From contig NZ_JAOVZQ010000001.1 in assembly GCF_026619435.1 (NCBI RefSeq), forward strand, positions 4,867,501 to 4,931,500: 64,000 nucleotides of DNA. The letters are read 5' to 3'. The DNA is from Hoeflea ulvae (GTDB lineage Bacteria; Pseudomonadota; Alphaproteobacteria; Rhizobiales; Rhizobiaceae). The notes under the pieces were generated by a model. It was not told the DNA's origin and ran no database searches. It saw nothing but the letters and a program-made list of their open reading frames with translations. The position numbers and the translations under genes were made by a program. The first letter of the stretch is position 1. Every line of letters begins with the position of its first letter. Positions 54,087-60,979 of this stretch are shown piece by piece.

Positions 54087-55079
54087 ATGGGCGCCTTGGA
54101 ACTTTCAATCGCAATGGGCGATTACGACCGCACACGCGCAATCTCCGACGGGCGGATCGGCATTGACGGGGTCAGCCCCAATTGCATGCTGCTGTCACCC
54201 GAAGAGATGTTTTTCCGCGCCTTCAGGCACAAGGCCTTCGACGTCAGCGAACTCTCGCTGTCTTCCTATTCGATCTCCGTGGCGCGCGGCGATCCGCATT
54301 ATGTCGCGGTTCCGGTGTTCCTCTCGCGCGCCTTCCGCCACACCTCGATCTATGTCCGCAAGGATCGCGGCATCGATCGGCCGGCCGACCTGCGCGGCAG
54401 GCGGATCGGCATCGCCGAATACCAGCTGTCTGCCAATGTCTGGTTTCGCGGCATCCTCGAGGACGAATATGGTGTCAGGCCCTCCGAGATCGAATGGGTC
54501 CGCGGCGGCATGAACACCGCCGGCCGGCCGGAAAAGATCAAGGTCGAGCTTCCCGCCGATATCCGCGTCAGTGAAGCGCCCCAGGGCGCGACCTTGAACC
54601 AGATGCTGGTGGATGGCGAGATTGACGGCTTCGTCGGCCCGCGCGCGCCGCTGTGCTTCGACCAGGGCCACCCCGATGTCGGACGGTTGTTTGACGACAC
54701 CGTGGCGGAAGCCGAAAGCTATTTCCGCAAGACCGGCATCTTCCCGATCATGCATGTGCTTGGCGTGCGCCGATCGCTGGCCGATCAGCACCCCTGGCTT
54801 CCCGGCGCCCTGCTCAAGGCCTTTACCCGTGCCAAGATCATGGCCGAGGAAGCCCTTGCCGACACGTCTGCCACCAAGGTCACCATGCCGTTTGTCGAGG
54901 ACAATCTCGCCCGTGCAAAGGCGCTGATGGGCAACGACATCTGGCCCTACGGCCTGGCCCCCAACCGCAAGGTGCTCGAGACCTTCCTTGGCTATCATCA
55001 CGCCCAGGGGCTCTCGCCGCGCAAGGTCGGGGTCGACGAGCTCTTCCATCCCGCGACCGTCGAGGCGTTCAGCCTGTGA
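54087..55079 (+). CDS. 4,5-dihydroxyphthalate decarboxylase-like protein (Pht5/OphC family)
   Basis: 330 residues starting MGALELSIAMGDYDRTRAI. The 4,5-DHP decarboxylases have a periplasmic-binding-protein-like fold without signal peptide; present here are FDVSELSLSSYSISVARGD, SLFRHTSIYVRKDRGIDRPADLRGRRIG (landmark DLRGRRIGIAEYQ) and MNTAGRPEKIKVELP. No secretion signal is seen, so it is cytoplasmic. It would remove one carboxylate to give protocatechuate, finishing the upper phthalate route. Confidence 0.85.
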   Translation: MGALELSIAMGDYDRTRAISDGRIGIDGVSPNCMLLSPEEMFFRAFRHKAFDVSELSLSSYSISVARGDPHYVAVPVFLSRAFRHTSIYVRKDRGIDRPADLRGRRIGIAEYQLSANVWFRGILEDEYGVRPSEIEWVRGGMNTAGRPEKIKVELPADIRVSEAPQGATLNQMLVDGEIDGFVGPRAPLCFDQGHPDVGRLFDDTVAEAESYFRKTGIFPIMHVLGVRRSLADQHPWLPGALLKAFTRAKIMAEEALADTSATKVTMPFVEDNLARAKALMGNDIWPYGLAPNRKVLETFLGYHHAQGLSPRKVGVDELFHPATVEAFSL

Positions 55080-55107
55080 CCGGCGCCGCAGCCCACAGGA
55101 TCAAGGC

Positions 55108-55542
55108 ATGAAATACTCTCCCGGCGACATTGTCGAAATCGAAACCGGCAAAGGCCTTGCCTATGTGCAGGTGACCCATAACCACAGCTCCTATCCCGAG
55201 GTGGTCCGGGCGCTGCGCGGCACCCATGCCAGCCGGCCCGATGACCTCCAGGCGCTTGCCCGGTCTCAAACAGACTTTTCAGCGATGATTGCCCTGGCAA
55301 GCGCCGTCGAAGCCGGACGCATCACCGGGTCGAGAATCGGCAGTGCGGCCATTCCGGAAGAGGACGCCAAATTCCCGACCTTCCGCATGCCGATCCGCGA
55401 CAAGCAGGGTGGCATTGCCTATTGGTGGCTGTGGGATGGCCAGGGGCTTAGCTATGAGACGGAGCTCACGCCCGAAGCCGAGCAGTTCCCCATGCGGGAG
55501 GTGATGGCCGCGGAAACGCTGCTGCGCCGGCTTGCCCGGTAG
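55108..55542 (+). CDS. Conserved small protein of unknown function in the aromatic operon
   Basis: 144 residues, no signal peptide or membrane segment. It begins MKYSPGDIVEIETGKGLAYV, a beta-rich, SH3/PUA-like start, followed by QVTHNHSSYPEVVRAL and a mid-part with Ala/Ser-rich helix (SAMIALASAVEAGR). Near the C-terminus YWWLWDGQG is notable. It follows the decarboxylase by 28 bases and shares its operon. I do not recognise it; the first 50 residues vaguely recall immunity-26-like domains. A role in aromatic-acid handling is only inferred from position. Confidence 0.6.
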   Translation: MKYSPGDIVEIETGKGLAYVQVTHNHSSYPEVVRALRGTHASRPDDLQALARSQTDFSAMIALASAVEAGRITGSRIGSAAIPEEDAKFPTFRMPIRDKQGGIAYWWLWDGQGLSYETELTPEAEQFPMREVMAAETLLRRLAR

Positions 55543-55567
55543 GCCTGCTTCCGGCCCGGGGACGGCG

Positions 55568-56071
55568 TCAGGCGGAAGCATCCTTGTGGTCCGAAATTCC
55601 GGCCAGCAGATTGACCTGGATGGCCTTGAGATATTCGAGCAGTGCAGACCGCTCCCGATCAGAAAAACCGTGCACGGAACCGTCAACCACGTCCTTGGCC
55701 AGCGGCATCAGTTCCGATCTCAGGGCCTTGCCCCGCTCGGTCAGGTAGATGTTGATCTTGCGCCGGTCGTCCTCGTTCTTGACCCTGCGAACCAGCCCGG
55801 TCTTTTCCATCGACTTGATCGCGGTCAGTGTCGTCGGCTCCATGGTGCCCACGACCAGTGACAATTCACGCTGGGTCATGCCGTCCTCGTGCCACAGCGC
55901 CCGCAGGAAATACCACATCCCGAGCGTCACGCCATGCGGCTCGATCTTCTGCTGCAGGCTCCGCTGGAACAGGCGCGACGTCTGGCGGATCTGGTATCCG
56001 ACACTTTCCTCGAACGGAAGGACGGGGTCCTTCCCGGATGCTTCCGGATCCTTGTCTGAGAACGCATCCAT
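55568..56071 (-). CDS. MarR-family regulator of the phthalate-like cluster
   Basis: 167 residues from ATG 56071 (GGAG eight bases before). Winged helix: GMTQRELSLVVGTMEPTTLTAIKSMEKTGLVRRVKNEDDRRKINIYLT (landmarks RELSLVV, AIKSMEKTGLV and DDRRKINIYLT). It is the last gene of the TRAP operon on the minus strand and the only regulator in this part. The TTAG-N4-CTAA repeats upstream of three of the four transcription units are its likely operators. The ligand is probably an aromatic acid of the pathway. Confidence 0.85.
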   Translation of the reverse strand: MDAFSDKDPEASGKDPVLPFEESVGYQIRQTSRLFQRSLQQKIEPHGVTLGMWYFLRALWHEDGMTQRELSLVVGTMEPTTLTAIKSMEKTGLVRRVKNEDDRRKINIYLTERGKALRSELMPLAKDVVDGSVHGFSDRERSALLEYLKAIQVNLLAGISDHKDASA

Positions 56072-56116
56072 GCCTAGAGCTCCACGCCTATGGTCCGAGT
56101 CCGGCCTTCGCAATCC

Positions 56117-58045
56117 TCAGCCGGACGAATTCCCTGCTTCCGATTTCGTCCGTACCTGCCCGACATTACCTTGAATCCGCAGCAGGATGGTGCCTGCGGC
56201 AAGCGCTGTCAACGCCAATGCCACGGTGAAATATCCGGCCGCAAGAAACAGCAACCCGGAGGCCGCAAAGATCAACCGGACAAACCACGGCAGCGGCGCG
56301 TTCCAGTATCCTTCCGCAGCAACCGCGATCATCAGCAGGCCGCAGACCGCGCTGGCTGTGGTGAAGACGATCTCCCAGAGACTGCCCTGCATCAGCAGGC
56401 CCTGATTGTAGACAAAACAGAACGGGATCAAAAAGGCGCCGATCGCGATCTTGACCGATTGCGCCGCGATCCTGAGCGGGTTGGCATCGGCAATGGCGCT
56501 GGCCGCATAGGCCGCAACTGCCACCGGCGGCGTCAGCGCCGACATCACCGCGAAATACAGCAGGAAAAGATGCCCGGGTAGGTCTTCCACGCCAAGCGCC
56601 CGCATCACCGGCGAGATCAGCACCGCGGCCAGAATATAGGCGCTTGGCGTCGGCATGCCCATGCCGAGAAGCGTCGTCAGTGTCGCCGCGATCACCAGGG
56701 ACGAAAACAGGTCAGCGCCCGAAAGCAGAAAGACCAGGGTCGAGAATTTCGACGCAAGGCCGGTCATGGTGATGCCGCCGATCACCAGACCCGCGGCCGC
56801 ACAGGCGCCGGCAACCGGCACCGTCCGCAGGCTCGTTTCGGCAAGAATGTCGTAGATCGCCCGCGGGCCCAGGCGTGTCGACTTGCGAAACAGCGAGACG
56901 ATGAACACCGCGATCACCCCGTAGACCGCCGCATAGGTCGGCGTATAGCCTTCCACCAGCGCCCAGGTGATGGCGATCAGCGGCACCACGAAGAGCCCGC
57001 CTTCCCTCAATGTCACTCCGAGCGTCGGGATCAGCGACCGGTCGACCGGCGCCAGGTTCTCGCGCTTGGCGCGCAAATGGACCTGAAGATAGATCGGCAC
57101 GTAATAGAGCAGGGCCGGGATCAGCGCCGCAAAGGCGATGTCGATATAATCGATGCCGGTATATTCGGCCATGATGAACGCGGCAGCCCCCATTACCGGC
57201 GGAAGCAGGCTGCCGCCGGTCGACGCGGCAACCTCGACGGCGCCGGCAAATGTCGCCTTGTAGCCCATCCGCTTCATCATCGGGATGGTGATGGCGCCGG
57301 TGGTTACGACATCGGAGGTCGGGCTGCCGGAAATCGTGCCGTAAAGACCCGAGGAGATGACCGCGATCTTGGCCGGGCCGCCGGGCGAGCGTCCGGTCAG
57401 ATAGGACGCGATATTGAAGAAGAAGGCGGAGCCGCCGGCCTTGGCAAGCGTGGTCCCGAAGAACACGAACAAAAAGGCATAGGTCGCAGCGACCCGCAAC
57501 GGCACTCCGAACAGTCCGTCCGTGGTGAAAATGGTGATGTCGAGAAAATGCTCATAGGTGATCAGGCCATGGCCGAGGACGCCCCCCAACTGGTCGCCAA
57601 ACAGGTTATAGGCCAGGAATATCAGCACGATCAGCGTCAGCCCGACCCCGACGGTCCGGCGCATTGCCTCGATCGTCAAGGCCAGGATCAGCGAGGCGAA
57701 CACGACATCATAGGTCGACAACGGATCGAGCAGGGTGATGCGCTGGGCGATGATGTCGGCTTGCGAGACGAAATAGATGCCGGTCAGACCCGACGCGAGC
57801 GCCAGCGCCCAGTCGAAAAAGGGAATCCGGTCACGCGCGGAATTCGCCGTGGCCCCGGTCATGACAAATGTCAGAACCAGCATCAGGGACAGGAATGTCA
57901 TGATGAGAGTCAGCGAATCGGCGCGCGAAAACGCCGCCGCATACACCGTCCAGACGGCAGTGCCGGCAGCAAAGGCCTTCACCAGGTGGCCGACGGCACC
58001 ATCGGGGGTACGACGGGCCCCGGTGTCAAAAAACAGTCTGATCAT
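56117..58045 (-). CDS. TRAP transporter permease, fused 4TM/12TM form (TAXI-type system)
   Basis: About 642 residues from ATG 58045 (an upstream start at 58084 lacks a ribosome site). Fused small and large permease: DctM landmarks GTISGSPTSDVVTTGAI, SLLPPVMGAAAFIMAEYTG and GMGMPTPSAYILAAVLISP, plus an N-terminal four-span part. The fused permease normally pairs with TAXI-family binding proteins, as here (58119-59108). It should import an aromatic acid given its island. Confidence 0.9.
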   Translation of the reverse strand: MIRLFFDTGARRTPDGAVGHLVKAFAAGTAVWTVYAAAFSRADSLTLIMTFLSLMLVLTFVMTGATANSARDRIPFFDWALALASGLTGIYFVSQADIIAQRITLLDPLSTYDVVFASLILALTIEAMRRTVGVGLTLIVLIFLAYNLFGDQLGGVLGHGLITYEHFLDITIFTTDGLFGVPLRVAATYAFLFVFFGTTLAKAGGSAFFFNIASYLTGRSPGGPAKIAVISSGLYGTISGSPTSDVVTTGAITIPMMKRMGYKATFAGAVEVAASTGGSLLPPVMGAAAFIMAEYTGIDYIDIAFAALIPALLYYVPIYLQVHLRAKRENLAPVDRSLIPTLGVTLREGGLFVVPLIAITWALVEGYTPTYAAVYGVIAVFIVSLFRKSTRLGPRAIYDILAETSLRTVPVAGACAAAGLVIGGITMTGLASKFSTLVFLLSGADLFSSLVIAATLTTLLGMGMPTPSAYILAAVLISPVMRALGVEDLPGHLFLLYFAVMSALTPPVAVAAYAASAIADANPLRIAAQSVKIAIGAFLIPFCFVYNQGLLMQGSLWEIVFTTASAVCGLLMIAVAAEGYWNAPLPWFVRLIFAASGLLFLAAGYFTVALALTALAAGTILLRIQGNVGQVRTKSEAGNSSG

Positions 58046-58118
58046 GTGGCTCGGTGCCTGTCCTTGCAGTCTCGAAGAGGACATGCCGGGGCGGTTGGCT
58101 GCCCCGGCATGGGATGGA

Positions 58119-59108
58119 TCAGTAGCCTGCGTCTTCGTAGATCTTCTTCGCAGCCGCATGGTAGGGCACCGTCTTGGCGCCTGCCATCAGTTCCACATCG
58201 AGCGGAGCCATCGCCTTGTGCACCGACTGCAACTGACCGGCATTGTCGGTCAGCGCCTTGGCGATGTCATGCACCATCTGCTCGTCGGCATCGGCACGCA
58301 CGAACAGCTGCGCCGAAACGGTGACGGTGAGGATGTCCTCGTCGGTCCAGTCATAGGCGGCATTGGGGATGGTGAAGCTCTTGATGTCCCACTCATCCAC
58401 CACCTTCTGGGCGGTCTCTTCCGTGATCGGCAGCAATTTGACATCGATCGCCGATGCAAGTTCGCGGATCGAGCTGTGATTGACGAAGAGCGAATTCAGG
58501 ATCATGTCGATGCGCCGGTCGCGCATCAGGTCGCCCTGCTCGCCGGATGCCGCGAACTGCACGTCGCCGCCCCAGGAATCGATCTCTTCCGCGCTGGCGC
58601 CGATGGCATTGAGCATCGATTCGCCCACGGAACTGACGACATTGCCACGCCGGTTGAGCGCAATGCGGATCGGCAGCTTCTGCGCCGCGATATCCTCGAG
58701 TGTGGTCAGATTGTGCTCTTTGGCGTAATCGGCGCTGACAATCGCCTGCATCGGCGCCCAGGTATAGAGCTGTGCGATCGTCGCCATGCTGTCGATCGGC
58801 GCCTTGAACGGAGCCTTTCCACCCAGCGCCAGCTTGGCTTCGGCATCGTGAATGATCGCCAGATCACAGGTACCCTTGTCGAGAAGCCCGACATTGGCCA
58901 GTCCGCCGCCGGAGGTCTGATAGGTGACGGTCGATCCCGGATACGACGTCTTCACCGCCGCATCGATGCCAGCGCCCAGCAGGCTCCACAGCCCGCCCGG
59001 GCTCGCCCCGCAAAGCGTAAGATTGTAGGTTTGTGCCGAAGCCGATGCCGCCGAAGCAAGCAACAGCGCCGCCGCACCGGCAAGGGTGCTCTTGAACGAT
59101 AGTGTCAT
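58119..59108 (-). CDS. TAXI-family TRAP solute-binding protein
   Basis: 329 residues. Sec signal MTLSFKSTLAGAAALLLASA ending at ASAQ; mature start TYNLTLCGASPGGLWSLLGAGIDAAVK is typical TAXI (GGLWS loop). Other landmarks VTYQTSGGGLANVGLLDKG and IALNRRGNVVSSVGESML. It is the first gene of the operon TAXI, permease, MarR. Substrate unknown but plausibly phthalate or a related aromatic carboxylate. Confidence 0.9.
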   Translation of the reverse strand: MTLSFKSTLAGAAALLLASAASASAQTYNLTLCGASPGGLWSLLGAGIDAAVKTSYPGSTVTYQTSGGGLANVGLLDKGTCDLAIIHDAEAKLALGGKAPFKAPIDSMATIAQLYTWAPMQAIVSADYAKEHNLTTLEDIAAQKLPIRIALNRRGNVVSSVGESMLNAIGASAEEIDSWGGDVQFAASGEQGDLMRDRRIDMILNSLFVNHSSIRELASAIDVKLLPITEETAQKVVDEWDIKSFTIPNAAYDWTDEDILTVTVSAQLFVRADADEQMVHDIAKALTDNAGQLQSVHKAMAPLDVELMAGAKTVPYHAAAKKIYEDAGY

Positions 59109-59134
59109 GAAATTCCTCCCTCAAGCTGCAATCT

Positions 59135-59146
59135 TTAGATTGCTAA
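59135..59146 (-). promoter_or_regulatory. TTAG-ATTG-CTAA operator at the TAXI promoter
   Basis: A perfect TTAG-N4-CTAA repeat 26 bases before the TAXI start, in the 293-base divergent space. Confidence 0.6.
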
Positions 59147-59248
59147 CTGTTTCAGCATAGAGGGCGCTTGACGACATTGTCAACGCACCACCAGCGGGCT
59201 TCATGCCCCCTCGACAGCCACCTGCAAAACGCGATAGTAGCTACTCTC

Positions 59249-59260
59249 TTAGAATGCTAA
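59249..59260 (+). promoter_or_regulatory. TTAG-AATG-CTAA operator in the promoter of the class II aldolase-family gene
   Basis: The repeat extends to CTTAG/CTAAG (59248-59261), the best of the four sites, in the same divergent space. Together with the site at 59135 each flanking gene has its own operator. The rest of 59262-59401 holds nothing else I can name. Confidence 0.6.
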
Positions 59261-59401
59261 GGATCGGGGATCGGAAGATGGCTGGCCACCGGTCGGGAAA
59301 GGGACGCGGAGAATTGCCCCGACCGCTTAGCAGAGAAAACAGGAAAACAAGGCCTCACGGCCTGTCATGACCGAGCAGTTTCACACCAGAGGGAGACAGA
59401 A

Positions 59402-60127
59402 ATGAGCGAAGCGACATTGAGAGATCATGCCATCCAGCAACTCGTCCTGGCCAACAGGATCCTCGCCCATGAGAACGTCATTGACGGATTCGGCCATGTC
59501 AGTGTCCGCCACCCGACCAAACCGGACCGCTTTCTGCTGTCGCGATCGCGCAGCCCGGAAGTCGTGACCCGCGATGATATCATGGAGTTCGCGCTCGACG
59601 GCACCCTGGTCTCGGACGACCCGCGCCGTCCCTATGCCGAGCGCTTCATTCACGGTGCGGTCTATGAGGCACGCTCGGACGTCATGTCGGTGTCCCACCA
59701 CCATGCGCCGGCGGTGATCCCGTTTTCCCTCACCGACATCGCCCTGCGGCCGGCCTTCCACATGGCGTCGGTGATCGGCGCCCATGTTCCGGTCTGGGAC
59801 AGCCAGCCGGAATTCGGCGACACCAACATGATCGTTGATACACTCGAGATGGGCCGTTCCCTGGCCAAAACGCTGGGCAATGGCCGAACCGCGCTGCTGC
59901 GCGGACATGGCGCCATCTGCGCTGCGCCGGACCTTCGCGCCATCTGCATGGTATCGATCTTCATGAAGGACAATGCAGAGCTGGTCCTGAACACGCTGCC
60001 GCTGGGGCAGCCGAAATATCTCACCGGGGGCGAGATCGACAAGGCCGGTGCGATGCTGCTGGGCGACATGCCTCTGGCCCGCGCATGGGACTACTGGACC
60101 GCCAGAGCCGGCTTCCCCGGCATCTGA
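59402..60127 (+). CDS. Class II aldolase/adducin-family protein, possible dihydroxyphthalate decarboxylase
   Basis: 241 residues. Metal-site and active-site landmarks: GFGHVSVRHPTKPDRFLLSRSR near residue 30, VSHHHAPAVIPFSLT (His cluster, residues about 97-100) and ALLRGHGAICAA with the third His. The catalytic Glu is in RFIHGAVYEARSD-type context. The family includes fuculose-1-phosphate aldolases, but also 3,4-dihydroxyphthalate decarboxylases (PhtC type) of phthalate pathways; the position beside a phthalate-type set favours the latter. If so, it gives the island a second decarboxylase of an unrelated fold. Confidence 0.7.
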   Translation: MSEATLRDHAIQQLVLANRILAHENVIDGFGHVSVRHPTKPDRFLLSRSRSPEVVTRDDIMEFALDGTLVSDDPRRPYAERFIHGAVYEARSDVMSVSHHHAPAVIPFSLTDIALRPAFHMASVIGAHVPVWDSQPEFGDTNMIVDTLEMGRSLAKTLGNGRTALLRGHGAICAAPDLRAICMVSIFMKDNAELVLNTLPLGQPKYLTGGEIDKAGAMLLGDMPLARAWDYWTARAGFPGI

Positions 60128-60164
60128 CACCGGGGCCGCAGTCACCAGTCCCGGCGACTGAGAA

Positions 60165-60389
60165 TCAGCCGCGAAATTCGCCTTCGTTGTTCTCGTGCTC
60201 GTCGTGGTGAAGTTTCCAGTCTCCGCCTGCCGGCTTTTCGGTGGTGGCGTCGTCGGACCCGGTGATCACCCGCGGCGTCGCGCTTGCGACGCCGTTGTTG
60301 GTGCTGTGCTTTTTCGGCCTTGCAAACTGTCCTTCCGCATCCTTGTGGATGGTCTCAGCCTGCGTCTTGCCCTTTTTCTGCTCGGTCAT
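60165..60389 (-). CDS. Small hydrophilic protein of unknown function
   Basis: 74 residues, starting MTEQKKGKTQAETIHKDAEG, very rich in charged residues, with no hydrophobic core. Its start overlaps the upstream small gene by four bases (ATGA), so both are real and coupled. It may be an intrinsically disordered stress protein; I do not recognise a family. Confidence 0.6.
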   Translation of the reverse strand: MTEQKKGKTQAETIHKDAEGQFARPKKHSTNNGVASATPRVITGSDDATTEKPAGGDWKLHHDEHENNEGEFRG

Positions 60390-60592
60390 TGCGCGTCGCT
60401 CCCCGTCTTTCCTGCGTCAGCAAGGGTGTTGCGATCAGGATCATTGAGGTTTTCGTCATTGGCATCGCGATCTTCCTCCGGGTTATCCTTCGCCGGCAGG
60501 TAGCCACTCGGACGTGATTCCTCCGGCCCCTCCCATCGGGGCTTCTGCGCGGTCGTTCCGGCCGCGCCGTTTTCGGGATCTTCCTTTTCCAT
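60386..60592 (-). CDS. Small acidic hydrophilic protein of unknown function
   Basis: About 68 residues from ATG 60592 (GGAG eight bases before). Composition is Asp/Glu/Asn/Pro-rich (DNPEEDRDANDENLNDPDRN); no fold is evident. It is coupled to the following small gene. Possibly an osmotic-stress-type protein given the trehalose genes next door. Confidence 0.6.
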   Translation of the reverse strand: MEKEDPENGAAGTTAQKPRWEGPEESRPSGYLPAKDNPEEDRDANDENLNDPDRNTLADAGKTGSDAQ

Positions 60593-60655
60593 TGTCCTGT
60601 CTCCATTGCTTCTCATGGATCAAACCTGCACCTGCCGGTGTCCGCGCGCGGGCTG

Positions 60656-60919
60656 CTATGGCTGCTCCCTCACACCGGGCGCGGCTTCGCGTATATCGGC
60701 ATCTTCCAGATCGCTGGGAACCACATAAACATCACCGTGCTGACGGATGGCCTCGCGCCTGGCGGCAAGATCGGGCGACTGCTCCGGGCCTGCTTCGCCC
60801 TGCTCCATGTCATATTCCCTTTCCGCCTGGGCCCAGTGTTCGGCGTGCTTGCCTTGGGGAAAGCCTTCAGCTTCCCAAAGCTGGTGAGCGCGCTCGCGGA
60901 TCGTCGTTTCCCTGTCCAT
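60656..60919 (-). CDS. DUF2934-family protein
   Basis: About 87 residues from ATG 60919. The stretch RERAHQLWEAEGFPQGKHAEHW followed by QAERE is the DUF2934 signature, a short helical domain widespread in rhizobia next to trehalose/glycogen or stress genes. Function unknown. It sits 60 bases downstream of treY. Confidence 0.8.
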   Translation of the reverse strand: MDRETTIRERAHQLWEAEGFPQGKHAEHWAQAEREYDMEQGEAGPEQSPDLAARREAIRQHGDVYVVPSDLEDADIREAAPGVREQP

Positions 60920-60979
60920 CACATGTCTCCTTGTCTTTCCTATCAACAAGGGTTGTGGCGAAAAGTTCCGCGAAAGGGA

